Assembly (NCBI GenBank): GCA_016933055.1
Contig: JAFGBS010000009.1
Coordinates: 62,001 to 126,000, forward strand
Direction: 5' to 3'
Source: Promethearchaeota archaeon
GTDB lineage: Archaea; Asgardarchaeota; Lokiarchaeia; Sigyniarchaeales; Promethearchaeaceae
Length of the DNA stretch: 64,000 bases
The notes beneath the pieces were generated by a model. That model saw only the letters and a list, made by a program, of their open reading frames with translations. It did not search any database and was not told where the DNA came from. Position numbers and translations under genes: made by a program. Of the stretch, positions 36,249-45,650 are shown piece after piece. The stretch's first letter is position 1, and every line of letters begins with the position of its first letter.

Positions 36249-37472
36249 ATGGTAGAATTATTGATTCCCGCTCAAAACAAAAAATCCGTACAAGCCGCAA
36301 TTGGGAATGCAGATGCCATCTATATGGGTGTTGAGACATTTAACATGAGAATGCATGCTCAGAATATTTCCCAAGCCGATCTACCTGAATTCGTGCAATT
36401 CTGCCATGGAAACAACCTAAAAACCTATTTAACCACGAATATCATTATTTATGAAGGGGAACTTGACTTATTACGCCAGCTTTTAGAATCTGCCCACAGT
36501 TCTGAAATGGATGCAGTGATTGTTCATGATCTAGCTACTATTCAGCTTGCAAAAGATATAGGACTCCCTTTTCACATATCTACGCAAACCAGCATTTCAA
36601 ATTCTCTTTCTGCAAAATTTTACGAACAATTAGGCGCTGAACGAGCTATATTAGCTAGAGAACTTTCCTTAGATCAAATTCGAGAAATTGCGGGTAATTT
36701 AACTTCTATGGAAGTTGAAGCATTTGTGCATGGTGCCATGTGTACTTCGATCTCTGGAAGGTGCTATCTCAGTGAAGATGTGACCAATAATCCCAGATTT
36801 TCTGCGAATCGGGGTAAATGTTTACAACCATGCAGGCAAAAGTGGACTTTAACTCATGAAAACGGCACACAACTAGATTATGATGGGTATTTTTTCTTAA
36901 ACGCGAAAGATTTGTGTATGATTGAATATATCCCTGAATTAATTGAAGCAGGAATTGCATCTTTAAAAGTCGAGGGGCGCATGAGATCCCCTCGATACAT
37001 CGAAACGGTAGCTCGATTGTATCGTAAAGCTATCAATTCTTATGAAGATGGCACTTTTTCCAAAGAACAAGCAAAACTATGGAAAGAAGAATTAAAAACC
37101 GTATATAATCGTGGATTTAGTACGGGATTCTATTTTGGTATACCGACCTATGTGGATGTGAGTCAAGAGGGGGGTAATTTGGCAGATTTTCGGAAGGTTG
37201 AAGTGGGTTCCGTAATCACCTATTATCGGGATAAAAAGATTGCTAAAATTAAATTACAGAAAGGGCAGTTTAAACTAGGAGATGTATTATTTTTTGAAGG
37301 AGGACCCCAAGGCACTTTCTATAAACACGAACTCACAGAAATGTTCCATAAAAACCGTCAGATCCAGCAAACTCCTCAAATGTTAGATCGTAGTGGGGAT
37401 TATCTTATCACACTTAAAGTGGATTCTCCTCTAAAACGAAATGATCGCGTATATGTGTACATGGAGAAATAG
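36249..37472 (+). CDS. Peptidase U32 family protein (RNA-hydroxylation type candidate)
   Basis: 407-residue member of the U32 family. Long called collagenases, several members are now known as iron-sulfur proteins acting in RNA hydroxylation (TrhP, RlhA) or ubiquinone hydroxylation (UbiU/UbiV). Diagnostic is the region VEAFVHGAMCTSISGRCYLS followed by NRGKCLQPCRQ: four cysteines at about 163, 170, 187 and 191 that would hold a [4Fe-4S] cluster. The N-terminal TIM-barrel (MVELLIPAQN) and a C-terminal beta domain (about 315-405) match full-length members. It is cytosolic and monocistronic. In an archaeon tRNA or rRNA modification is the most plausible role (inference). Confidence 0.88.
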   Translation: MVELLIPAQNKKSVQAAIGNADAIYMGVETFNMRMHAQNISQADLPEFVQFCHGNNLKTYLTTNIIIYEGELDLLRQLLESAHSSEMDAVIVHDLATIQLAKDIGLPFHISTQTSISNSLSAKFYEQLGAERAILARELSLDQIREIAGNLTSMEVEAFVHGAMCTSISGRCYLSEDVTNNPRFSANRGKCLQPCRQKWTLTHENGTQLDYDGYFFLNAKDLCMIEYIPELIEAGIASLKVEGRMRSPRYIETVARLYRKAINSYEDGTFSKEQAKLWKEELKTVYNRGFSTGFYFGIPTYVDVSQEGGNLADFRKVEVGSVITYYRDKKIAKIKLQKGQFKLGDVLFFEGGPQGTFYKHELTEMFHKNRQIQQTPQMLDRSGDYLITLKVDSPLKRNDRVYVYMEK

Positions 37473-37526
37473 CTACGAGTATGAGTAAGAAATGAATAAA
37501 ATCTGTCAGGTAGTGAAAAGAAGTAA

Positions 37527-37979
37527 TTAAACAAATTTTTGAGTAGCAGCTCTAATTTTATGCTCTAAATCTCGTAATTCTTTTTGCTTATTCTTTATTT
37601 GATTTGCAAATTCTTTGGAAATTTTCTTAACTCTATTTTTCTCTTGTTTATCACAGTCATCTGAGGATTTTCTAAATCTATTCACTGCTTCCTTGTAATT
37701 TTTTTCTGCTTTTCTCATTTGGATTTTAGCAGATTCACTTGCTCTTATGGCGGCTTGATATCTTTTTCGATGGGTTTCTAAACTTTGTTTAGCTTCTTCA
37801 AGTGTCATGCCTTCGCTTTGTTTGATACTGTACTTTCTAACATTACATGCATTAAGAAGTGCCTGGGTTTTCTTTTCTTTCTGCGCAAATAACGTCTCAA
37901 TATCCTGTTGGAGTTGCTTGACATGAGTTAATAACTTTTCAATCTCATTAGGAGATTCATTCATATTGTATTCAGACAT
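37527..37979 (-). CDS. Coiled-coil protein, unknown function
   Basis: 150-residue, highly charged helical protein. Residues about 10-45 and 65-148 show heptad-like Leu/Ile/Lys/Glu periodicity, consistent with a helical hairpin or an extended dimer. There is no cysteine cluster, signal peptide or membrane helix. It resembles no family I can name; similar small coiled coils are common in Asgard genomes. The gene is monocistronic, with AT-rich flanks on both sides. Confidence 0.6.
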   Translation of the reverse strand: MSEYNMNESPNEIEKLLTHVKQLQQDIETLFAQKEKKTQALLNACNVRKYSIKQSEGMTLEEAKQSLETHRKRYQAAIRASESAKIQMRKAEKNYKEAVNRFRKSSDDCDKQEKNRVKKISKEFANQIKNKQKELRDLEHKIRAATQKFV

Positions 37980-38178
37980 ACACTCCCCTCTAAACGATTG
38001 TACTCTCTCGTCCTATAAAAAAATTTAGGTTTCTAACGAATTTATTTATTCTAATAAATATATATCTAATAATTACGGGAATGAGTAAAGAAGCATCTTG
38101 TGGACCATAATTTGATGACAATTGAATTTCGTCGCTTCTGATGATCAAAACCCGTAAATTTGAAAAATAAAATTAACT

Positions 38179-38595
38179 CTATTTAATCAGATGCTTTTCC
38201 TTCAATTTATTTGTAGTTAAACTAATCAGATCTTCCAAACTTTTTGGTTGGTTCATCTCATTGGAAGATATCAATAATTCTATATTATTATTTCGTTCAA
38301 TCCATGCACTTGGGAATTCTTTTTGTTTATTGGGGTATCGTTTTTTAAATTCATCTCGATGCAAGAATTCAACTGGAAAAGTGAGTTCTTCAATGTAAGT
38401 CTTCCAATCTCTCTTCATACCTCCTAATCCAAAGGAAATTCCACATAAATTGCAGTCATATGTACTAGGTGAGAAAATTTTATGGAAGTAATCTTTAATT
38501 CCATTAATCGTACCACCATCGGCATTATATACAAATACTAATTTAGTTCCATTTTCCATTAATCCAAATCTATTTCCATTAATTTGATCACTCAT
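38179..38595 (-). CDS. Conserved protein of unknown function with CNLC motif
   Basis: 138 residues. The N-terminal motif FVYNADGGTINGIKDYFHKIFSP followed by YDCNLCGISFG and MKRDWKTYI is, from memory, a conserved pattern in a bacterial and archaeal protein family with no known function (quoted in parts: an YNADxG strand-turn, a His-Lys-x-x-SP helix, a Cys-x2-Cys turn and a WKxYI helix). A thioredoxin-like fold has the right size, and the Cys-x2-Cys pair could be redox-active or bind metal. TATA-like CTATATAATG at about 38616-38625 (minus strand) fits a leader of some 5-10 nt. Confidence 0.65.
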   Translation of the reverse strand: MSDQINGNRFGLMENGTKLVFVYNADGGTINGIKDYFHKIFSPSTYDCNLCGISFGLGGMKRDWKTYIEELTFPVEFLHRDEFKKRYPNKQKEFPSAWIERNNNIELLISSNEMNQPKSLEDLISLTTNKLKEKHLIK

Positions 38596-38760
38596 TTTCT
38601 TGTTTCCCTCATTATATAGAAATTAAATTCGTTTATGTTATTGATGATTACAAAAATTAAATAAATCCATAATTTTGCAAATAATCATCCCGAACTCAGT
38701 TAAAAAGACCTTTAATTAAAATTCTGATAAAAAATTCTCTGTTTATGGAGCCAGAACTGC

Positions 38761-39408
38761 TCAAAAAAAACTCAAAAGAATGGGAATCGAATTAAACATC
38801 CCATGAGCAATCATGTTGGATAAAAGATCATTATTTTGAGATTTAACTAAAAGACACAATAATATTCCCAAAATGTAATAATAAAAAAAATATGTGATTG
38901 TAGTTTGGATAGGAACAATTCCGGGAAATACATGATAGAGTGCAAAGATCAACCCGTTTATCGGATAAGACCATTTACCCAGTACTTTTTTTAATTCTAA
39001 GAATAATACTCCTCGAAAAAAGTACTCTTCACACACTCCAATTATGACAAAATTGATCAAGATGGTTACTATACTTTCACTGACGGATAGAGTAACAGGC
39101 ACTACATCAATTGAACCAGAACTTGCCGTGTTATAAAAATTCTCACCAAAAATTCGAATAATTGCAAGAATAGATGCATATAGAAATCCCTGCGCAAAAA
39201 AACTTAAAAAAACTCCCGCGGACATTCCCATAACTACATCTCCTACTCTCGAAGGAATCGAACGCTTCTGGGGAAAGGATCTCAGAATGATACTTGAATA
39301 CATCTTTTCTTTACGAACTAGTTTGAAATAAATAGCTGGTCCAAATAATAATAAAAATTCCAAAAGGCATAATAGGAGAAAAATCCAAAATCGCAGGGAA
39401 AATCCCAT
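38761..39408 (-). CDS. CPBP-family intramembrane metalloprotease (CAAX protease-like)
   Basis: 215-residue membrane protein with about six helices and the CPBP/Abi signatures: EEYFFRGVLF (EExxxR) on one helix, FALYHVFPG (FxxxH) on the next, and a third conserved element MIAHGMFN (His near the C-terminus). These residues form the active site of the Rce1-like type II CAAX protease superfamily. The natural substrate is unknown; prenylated-protein processing, peptide processing and non-proteolytic roles all occur in the family. Monocistronic; divergent from the MT-A70 gene with 58 bp between, which must hold both promoters. Confidence 0.85.
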   Translation of the reverse strand: MGFSLRFWIFLLLCLLEFLLLFGPAIYFKLVRKEKMYSSIILRSFPQKRSIPSRVGDVVMGMSAGVFLSFFAQGFLYASILAIIRIFGENFYNTASSGSIDVVPVTLSVSESIVTILINFVIIGVCEEYFFRGVLFLELKKVLGKWSYPINGLIFALYHVFPGIVPIQTTITYFFYYYILGILLCLLVKSQNNDLLSNMIAHGMFNSIPILLSFF

Positions 39409-39466
39409 ATATTTCTCAGCTTGTTGCTACATAAATTTTTTTTCTAGCTGAAATACAAATGAATAG

Positions 39467-40048
39467 GTGAGTTGTGTGGGCATTATCCGGGATTTAACAA
39501 TGGTTACCAAAAAATACCATATTATATATGCCGATCCTCCGTGGAAATTCTCAAGTAAAAAATATCAAGATGGAGGGAGGGATTTTGATAAATTGGAATC
39601 CAATCACTATTCTACTATGACCATAGGGGAATTAGCGCAGTTACCAATCTCAACAATTACCTCCGAAGATGCGGCATGTTTTTTGTGGGTAGTTGATTCG
39701 CATATAAAAGAAGGAATATTTATTCTTGAACAATGGGGCTTCACTTACAAGACTATAGCATTTAATTGGGTAAAAATTACAGATAATCGAAAGAAATGTT
39801 ACAATTTCAGTCCTTGGACTCTTAAAAGTTGGGAATTAGTACTTTTAGGAACTAAGGGTACAATGGGGAAATACAAATTAAAAAATAACATAAAAGGTCT
39901 AGTAGAAGCGGTAAGGACCAAACACTCTAAGAAACCCGAGGAAGTTAGGAAACGAATTGACCGATTATTTGGCCATTTGGAAAAAATCGAATTATTTGCG
40001 AGGAAGGAAGTTACCGAATGGGATGTATGGGGGGACGAAATCTCCTAA
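39467..40048 (+). CDS. MT-A70-family adenine N6-methyltransferase
   Basis: Small SAM-dependent methyltransferase of the MT-A70 class, which includes METTL3 and phage or restriction-linked DNA adenine methyltransferases. The catalytic motif DPPW is in HIIYADPPWKF, followed by HYSTMTIGELAQLPI, CFLWVVDSH and, near the C-terminus, the KPEEVRKRIDRLFG helix and ELFARKEVTEWDVWG, all typical. The 193 residues are about the size of the bacterial DNA-type enzymes, so DNA is the likely target. No restriction endonuclease is adjacent, so it is an orphan. GTG 39467 sits about 30 bp after ATAAATT; ATG 39500 is an alternative start. Confidence 0.85.
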   Translation: MSCVGIIRDLTMVTKKYHIIYADPPWKFSSKKYQDGGRDFDKLESNHYSTMTIGELAQLPISTITSEDAACFLWVVDSHIKEGIFILEQWGFTYKTIAFNWVKITDNRKKCYNFSPWTLKSWELVLLGTKGTMGKYKLKNNIKGLVEAVRTKHSKKPEEVRKRIDRLFGHLEKIELFARKEVTEWDVWGDEIS

Positions 40049-40058
40049 CCAATTATTT

Positions 40059-41150
40059 TTAATCCGTAGGTATGTATTTGAAGTATGTTTGGATTAATTC
40101 ATCCCCAAACTCATAATCAACGGTGTTTATTACACCTTCTATACATAATTTCTTTTGTTTGACAATTTTCTCGAAGTCTTTTGAAAAATTCATAAATCCC
40201 CATTGTAAATACGTTGTAGATTTTGTAGTAAACAAGGCGAACGTAAATTTTTCAGTATATTCCAATATAACTAATCCCTCTTGGAGATTCAAGCTTTTCA
40301 ATTCTCCCACACGAAAGGTATCTTGACTCACTTTTTGTATACCATGGATAAACGAGGCCAAATCTCGTTGTTTTTTCTTCTTCCATGCATATTCATATAC
40401 CAAAACTCCTGATTTTCGGTTTAATACCTGCAAACGGTAACAAACAAAGGGAAGAATATTAATAATTCTGGGTTCTACACGGATTGCAATAATTATGGAA
40501 AGAATAGCACCACCATGGAATATGTATAGAATAAATATATTATATACGAAAAACACGCTGGAGACATACCCAATAACGGCAATAATAGAGAAAATTATAA
40601 ATACTATCATTAAAATTGTAGTTATTTTGCGTAGTGATTTAGGAGAATGTCGTCGGATTCGAATGATCCATTCTATATATAAATACCCATAAAGTAATCC
40701 AAACGAGATTTGCACTAACCAAAGAAAAGTGCCTAATTGAAAAAATGTACTATCATTGTACTTCATTTGATTCTCATTGAGAAGAGGTAAAACCAAATAA
40801 AGAGTTCCAATTATACCAATAGCCGTAATTCTAATTAATCCGATTGAATCTCTTGAATTTCTATCCACAAATAAAATAAGGTAAAACACTCCCAGTATTT
40901 CAAAGAAAAAACCAGCAACCATCACATATTTCCAATATATATACCCTTCCGTAGTGGGATAATAGAATTCAACCACTTCAGCACCTATGAATAATGCATA
41001 AGAAATTGTCCATGAGAACCATGAAATCCCTAACATGAATAACGATCGATTCCGTGTTGTTTTAGCATTGTTTATAGTGATAACTCCAGCATAGCACGAT
41101 ATTACTATCAGCAAACCAGTAAATACCAAGAGGATCAATTTTATTTCCAT
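40059..41150 (-). CDS. Seven-helix membrane protein with cytosolic longin-like domain
   Basis: Residues about 5-235 contain seven membrane helices with short loops, like 7TM sensor modules. The remaining 125 residues are soluble and run strand-strand-helix-three strands-helix: SGVLVYEYAW, a helix DLASFIHGIQKVSQ, EGLVILEYTEKFTFALFT, TYLQWGFMNFSKDFEKIV and a last helix. This order and the hydrophobic pattern match longin domains, which Asgard archaea possess in unusual numbers and eukaryotes use in SNAREs, adaptors and GTPase regulators. The domain call is from fold pattern, not from a strict motif. ATG 41150 is preferred over a TTG three codons upstream. It converges on the MT-A70 gene (10-bp gap). 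Confidence 0.62.
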   Translation of the reverse strand: MEIKLILLVFTGLLIVISCYAGVITINNAKTTRNRSLFMLGISWFSWTISYALFIGAEVVEFYYPTTEGYIYWKYVMVAGFFFEILGVFYLILFVDRNSRDSIGLIRITAIGIIGTLYLVLPLLNENQMKYNDSTFFQLGTFLWLVQISFGLLYGYLYIEWIIRIRRHSPKSLRKITTILMIVFIIFSIIAVIGYVSSVFFVYNIFILYIFHGGAILSIIIAIRVEPRIINILPFVCYRLQVLNRKSGVLVYEYAWKKKKQRDLASFIHGIQKVSQDTFRVGELKSLNLQEGLVILEYTEKFTFALFTTKSTTYLQWGFMNFSKDFEKIVKQKKLCIEGVINTVDYEFGDELIQTYFKYIPTD

Positions 41151-41276
41151 GTTTATCAATTTTTGACTAAATTGTACACATCATTCTTCTAGTATCATTA
41201 AAAAATGTTTCAGCCATGAATAACGGAAAATTTATCAGCAAACCATCTGGTCATTATCTAACACAATGTGCACTAG

Positions 41277-42032
41277 TTGATTCTATTGAGCTGGGAAATT
41301 GAGAAACTAAAATTTGGCAAAGAAATCACAGGGCAGTTATTTGACGCTGGAATGATTCGCACATGGTACCGGAATCGCCCGCAAGGATGGACCCTTATTT
41401 CTGGAATATGGTCTCCGATATATCTCAATTTGCGTACACTAGGAAGCCATCCAACTATCTTACGCAGAATTGGTTATGCATTGACGCGATTAATCCAAGA
41501 GGAATGTTTATGCAATCGTGTCGTAGGTATTGCAACAGCAGGAGTACCGATTGCTACAGCCATTTCTATTCAAGGGGGATATCCAATGGGATATACCCGG
41601 AAACTGGAAGGGGTTAAAACCTTGGTACAGCTTAACCAAATGATATCCCAATACGGACAACATTCCTTAGTTGAAGGAGAATTTGAATCTGGGGATGCAG
41701 TTGCTCTTGTCGATGATCTTGTAACGCAATTAAATTCAAAATTAATTGCCCGGCAACAAATGATTACCGAAGCACAACGTCGGAAAATTGATATAACTTG
41801 TAACACAATTATAGTTCTGGTGGATCGAGAACAAGGAGCTCAACAGTCTGCTGAAGAATTTGGACTTTCGTTACACTCTCTAATACCCTTCCAATCTCGA
41901 GCTATGGAATGGTTAAAATCGAAATTTACACCATTAGAATATGATGTAATTTCCCATTACTTCCGAGATCCCGAATACTTCCAAGATGAAGGAATTCAGC
42001 AGGATCTGACCGTTCGAGCAATCTCTGGGTAA
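41277..42032 (+). CDS. Orotate phosphoribosyltransferase-like protein
   Basis: PRPP-dependent phosphoribosyltransferase of type I fold. The PRPP-binding segment is DAVALVDDLVTQLNSK (canonical VVVDDxxTTGxS), so the usual TTG is changed to TQLN, which may affect phosphate binding. IATAGVPIATAISIQGGYPMGYTRK matches the OPRT strand that contacts orotate. At 251 residues it has about 40 additional C-terminal residues compared with classical PyrE. It may act in pyrimidine synthesis or be a paralogue with another base. The start, TTG 41277, is uncertain. The M20 peptidase gene follows after 74 bp. Confidence 0.75.
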   Translation: MILLSWEIEKLKFGKEITGQLFDAGMIRTWYRNRPQGWTLISGIWSPIYLNLRTLGSHPTILRRIGYALTRLIQEECLCNRVVGIATAGVPIATAISIQGGYPMGYTRKLEGVKTLVQLNQMISQYGQHSLVEGEFESGDAVALVDDLVTQLNSKLIARQQMITEAQRRKIDITCNTIIVLVDREQGAQQSAEEFGLSLHSLIPFQSRAMEWLKSKFTPLEYDVISHYFRDPEYFQDEGIQQDLTVRAISG

Positions 42033-42106
42033 AATTTCCAGAGGAGCTTCTGTAATCTTCAAGTATTCTCCCCTAATTTTTTTAATAGGAAAACACAAAT
42101 AGGTTT

Positions 42107-43510
42107 ATGGTTGAAAAAGAGCAAACCCCCCTACATCGATTGGATCTTTTCACAAAAAATGATTCAGTCATAAACGAGACAATCGAATTATTGCAATTGA
42201 TGATACAAACCGATACGACCAATCCTCCTGGAAATGAGATCATACTTGCAAAAAAGCTCCAGGAGCTGATTCAAAAAGAAAAATGTGATTATATCAGCAC
42301 AAAAATTATTGAGACCTATTCTTCACGGGGTAATCTTATACTCACTGTTCATGGCACTGCTCCTGAGAAACATCCGACATGGGGTTTCCATGGACATCTA
42401 GATGTAGTAAGGGCTGAAGGAGATTGGAAATACCCTCCTTTCTCTGGAGAACTTGTTCAACTTCAACATGATAAGTTTATTTGGGGAAGGGGGGCAATTG
42501 ATATGAAAAAGCAGTGTGCTGCTCATTTGATGGCGGTTATCCAGTTGGTTCGTCAAGGTTGGAGACCTAAAGGGGATGTTAAACTAATCTATACAGCGGA
42601 TGAAGAAGCGGGAGGAAAACAAGGAGCGAAAATTCTGATCAGTGAATATTATGAAGAGGTGAAAGTCGATTGCATGATTGACGAAGCAGGTGGTGAAAAT
42701 TTGCCTTTTGGGCGGGATTTTATCATTCAACGAGGAGAAAAAGGGAAATTACAAATGGATCTAACCTTTCATGGGAAAGCTGGCCATGGATCGATGCCGA
42801 TGCACCTGGAAACATATGCCATTTACAAATTAGTCAAGGTTTTAAACAAAATTCGCAGAAGAAAACAACCTCTATATATTAATACCTATTACAGACAAAC
42901 CATAGATGCTTTATCAATTCCTCAATTCGTTAAATTTCTACTAAAACGCAAGCTTATCCTACGACCGATAATTACCATTGCAGGAAAGATCTATAAGATC
43001 GATATCGGAAAAATCTTATTCTCTCTGTTGACTGACACTATTGCCCCTACCATCATAAAAGCGGGAGAGAAAGTAAATGTGATCAGTCCAAGTGCAAACC
43101 TTTCCCTAGATATTCGGATCTTGCCTGGACATGATCAAGAGTTTGTCCTTCAAACTTTAAAAAAGAAATTAGGTTTGAAATTATTCGAAGAAATTGAATT
43201 TTATCCTATTGATGTCGTAGATGCAACCATATCTTCAATCGAAACCCCCTATTATGATAAGATTCAGTCTGTGTTTAAAGAAATGTATACGGGGGCGAAA
43301 CTAGTTCCCATGCTCGGAGTGGGGGGTACTGACAGTAAATATTGGAGAAAGAAGGGGATACCTTGTTATGGATTTTCTCCCTTATTACTTGATAAGGATC
43401 TCACATATAATGAACTCATGGGTCTTATGCATGCACCTAATGAACGTGTAAGTGTTACCAATCTTATGTTCGCAACCGAATTTGCTTATCGTTTGATGAG
43501 AGAATTATAG
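42107..43510 (+). CDS. M20-family metallopeptidase/deacylase (ArgE/DapE/ACY1 group)
   Basis: Zinc-dependent amide hydrolase of family M20. The metal and catalytic motifs appear in order: WGFHGHLDVV (His and catalytic Asp), WGRGAIDMKKQ (bridging Asp), TADEEAGG (catalytic Glu-Glu), DEAGGEN (metal Asp/Glu), the dimerisation/lid domain with GKAGHGSMP, and the late GVGGTDSKYWR that precedes the last His region (LMHAPNE). It has 467 residues, normal for the dipeptidase/acylase branch. Substrates could be acetylated amino acids or dipeptides. An alpha/beta hydrolase gene follows 14 bp downstream and likely shares the transcript. Confidence 0.9.
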   Translation: MVEKEQTPLHRLDLFTKNDSVINETIELLQLMIQTDTTNPPGNEIILAKKLQELIQKEKCDYISTKIIETYSSRGNLILTVHGTAPEKHPTWGFHGHLDVVRAEGDWKYPPFSGELVQLQHDKFIWGRGAIDMKKQCAAHLMAVIQLVRQGWRPKGDVKLIYTADEEAGGKQGAKILISEYYEEVKVDCMIDEAGGENLPFGRDFIIQRGEKGKLQMDLTFHGKAGHGSMPMHLETYAIYKLVKVLNKIRRRKQPLYINTYYRQTIDALSIPQFVKFLLKRKLILRPIITIAGKIYKIDIGKILFSLLTDTIAPTIIKAGEKVNVISPSANLSLDIRILPGHDQEFVLQTLKKKLGLKLFEEIEFYPIDVVDATISSIETPYYDKIQSVFKEMYTGAKLVPMLGVGGTDSKYWRKKGIPCYGFSPLLLDKDLTYNELMGLMHAPNERVSVTNLMFATEFAYRLMREL

Positions 43511-43524
43511 GAGAGTCTTAAATA

Positions 43525-44349
43525 ATGAAATTAGTTGAGGCAGGCACTTTTTCTGGCAAATATGCGTATATTCGGTTGAAATGCAACTCGAATTCTAAAA
43601 AAACGTTGGTTGTGTTTCCACCATCCCAAGAACTCATGTACCCTCTTAAATTGAACATGGAGATACAAATAAAACGCTATAAATCGCTTATTCCCTCGGA
43701 TATATTGGGAAATGTCTATATTATAGGATACGATCCCAACATTACAGTAGATACATATTTAGCTGAGATTGCTGAGGATTTTTCGAAATTCATTCGAGAG
43801 AAGATCGGGCCTTGTGCGATTGCGGGAATTTCCTATGGAGGTGGCATTTCCATTCCTTTTGCAGCAAAATATCCTGAATTAACCGAACGGTTAATACTTG
43901 TGGTGAGTTCTTACGCACTTTCAGAAAATGGGGTAGATTTATGCAATACAATCATTCAGCATGCGAAGAATAATGATATGTTTCAAGTGCAGTTAATTTT
44001 GAATTCCTTATTCCATAATCCTTTGTTACGTGCATATTTTAAAATATCTACTCGATTAAAATGGTCTCGTATGCAATCTTTTCGAAATCCCCCATCAACT
44101 ATCGTGAATGCTTATACCCATCTACTTAACCATAACTATGAATTAAAACAATATATCTCTCGAATCCAAGCTCCCACATTAATTATAGGAGGAACCAAAG
44201 ATCAATTTTTATCAAAGGAATTGTATGAGGAGATTGATAATGCAATTTCAGATTCTTGTATGATGCTATTTAAGAATGCAACTCATACGGTACCGATAGA
44301 AAAATTATTCAAAGTAAGAAAATTGATACACGATTTTCTCAAAACGTGA
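43525..44349 (+). CDS. Alpha/beta-hydrolase
   Basis: 274-residue serine hydrolase fold. The nucleophile elbow is AGISYGGG (Ser near residue 109), the acid is in IIGGTKDQFLS, and the His is in NATHTVPIEK near the C-terminus. The cap region is short and helical. The specific ester, amide or epoxide substrate is not predictable. The gene follows the M20 peptidase closely, suggesting a joint catabolic role. Its 3' end overlaps the convergent acyltransferase-like gene by 11 bp. Confidence 0.83.
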   Translation: MKLVEAGTFSGKYAYIRLKCNSNSKKTLVVFPPSQELMYPLKLNMEIQIKRYKSLIPSDILGNVYIIGYDPNITVDTYLAEIAEDFSKFIREKIGPCAIAGISYGGGISIPFAAKYPELTERLILVVSSYALSENGVDLCNTIIQHAKNNDMFQVQLILNSLFHNPLLRAYFKISTRLKWSRMQSFRNPPSTIVNAYTHLLNHNYELKQYISRIQAPTLIIGGTKDQFLSKELYEEIDNAISDSCMMLFKNATHTVPIEKLFKVRKLIHDFLKT

Positions 44350-45508
44350 TATTGTAATGAATGTATTCATGTCCACAAGGGCTCCCAAAGCAGATCCAGA
44401 TTTCCATTGTTTCTAAATCGAAAATCAAACTTGCAGCTGTTGTCATAATAGGACCATGTCTGCATAAACAATTACGATCTGGAACATCCATTGAAGTAAC
44501 ACTGTGATCTCGATGCAAGGTTTGCATTTGATCCACCGTCAATTTTTCCCATGATCCAAGTAGCAAATCTGCCATCTGATATCGCTTATATGTGCTTTCT
44601 TGGATGAACATCCCTGCGAGAGGTCCGGCATCTTGAGTATAGAGGGCATTTGCGGGCATATCTACTGGTTTAAGTTCTTCGAGGATAAAATGATTTGTTG
44701 CATGGATAAAATTTCTTTCTGGTATTCGTTTTACAATGCGTTCCGAAGTATATTCTATCACAAACATATCTCCCGTAGGATCATTCACCATCACCGAATT
44801 ACTGGAACCACGAGGGAACTGTTGGAATATCTCGAATACTTCTTCAGATGAAGATGCATGTTCTAAAGCCTCTTGGATGAGGATAGATGCGGGTAATGCG
44901 TTATTAGGATCCACTTCCTTGATTGCACTTACTTCATCGGTTCCAATGCATACGCCATTTTCATTAATCCCGTTAAATGTTCCCGGTAATGGGGATGCTG
45001 TGATATCGAAGCTTTTATATTCCTTTTGCGGATCATTCTGACGGATTCGAAGATGCGGAACTACCATATATCGATAGTCAAAATTACGAGATACCATGGG
45101 ATGATCACGAGTAGTCTTTGTTTTGGCGTAACTTATACTCGTACATCCATCGATGATTGGGATATCATAGTTTTTTTTCGTGAGTAATAATTCAGTGCTA
45201 CACAATAAATAAATTAAGTTCTGAGATATTCCAGATCCATCAGAAATACCTCGAATTCGTTCTGCTTGGCGTGGTGCAAGTTTCTCTAAGGTCGGTTGGA
45301 ACCATCTTCTCGATTTTCGCGCAGCTAGTTGGAAAAAAATTCCTTGGGGGATAAACTTGGGTCGCATTTTGCTGATATCGGGGTATTCCTTAAAATCATC
45401 AAACGCGGCATGTAAACTACTGGAGAATGTTTTTCCCTGCTGATAGCCCATTTCATAATGAGAACCCGAAAAATGATACACCTTGTGTTGATCCGACAAG
45501 TCAATCAC
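44339..45508 (-). CDS. C45-family (penicillin acyltransferase-like) Ntn hydrolase
   Basis: Predicted N-terminal-nucleophile hydrolase of the C45/linear-amide group. The autocatalytic cysteine is expected in IIDGCTSISYAKTK (about residue 113), followed by the family's MVSRNFDYRY motif and ENGVCIGTDEVS. An N-terminal propeptide of about 110 residues would be removed on activation. Members hydrolyse or transfer acyl groups (penicillin acyltransferase, choloylglycine hydrolase, N-acylethanolamine amidase). Start GTG 45508. No signal peptide is seen, so the enzyme is probably intracellular. Confidence 0.82.
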   Translation of the reverse strand: MIDLSDQHKVYHFSGSHYEMGYQQGKTFSSSLHAAFDDFKEYPDISKMRPKFIPQGIFFQLAARKSRRWFQPTLEKLAPRQAERIRGISDGSGISQNLIYLLCSTELLLTKKNYDIPIIDGCTSISYAKTKTTRDHPMVSRNFDYRYMVVPHLRIRQNDPQKEYKSFDITASPLPGTFNGINENGVCIGTDEVSAIKEVDPNNALPASILIQEALEHASSSEEVFEIFQQFPRGSSNSVMVNDPTGDMFVIEYTSERIVKRIPERNFIHATNHFILEELKPVDMPANALYTQDAGPLAGMFIQESTYKRYQMADLLLGSWEKLTVDQMQTLHRDHSVTSMDVPDRNCLCRHGPIMTTAASLIFDLETMEIWICFGSPCGHEYIHYNITF

Positions 45509-45623
45509 ATTTTTCTAGAGGTTCTGATTCTTAGTAAAACCTCTGTTAATGAAATTCGCGAATTGCGAAGGTTTTGCATTCCACGAGTCCTAAATTTTTA
45601 TTAAGTTCGTGTGATGACCATTG

Positions 45624-45632
45624 TATATAAAA
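45624..45632 (+). promoter_or_regulatory. TATA box of the GPH symporter gene
   Basis: TATATAAAA is among the clearest archaeal TATA boxes in the window, 19-27 bp before the annotated ATG at 45651 (second ATG at 45660). The predicted start of transcription falls at or just after the first ATG, so the second ATG, giving an almost leaderless message, deserves preference. Based on the usual 22-28 bp TATA-to-start spacing. Confidence 0.6.
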
Positions 45633-45650
45633 TAAAAAAAGTGAGAAAAT

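Noticed and set aside
38110..38160. C/D box sRNA-like pattern (TGATGA followed by CTGATGA).
   Set aside because: A C-like and a D'/C'-like box are present, but no final CTGA box or terminal stem follows at the expected distance, so I do not call it.
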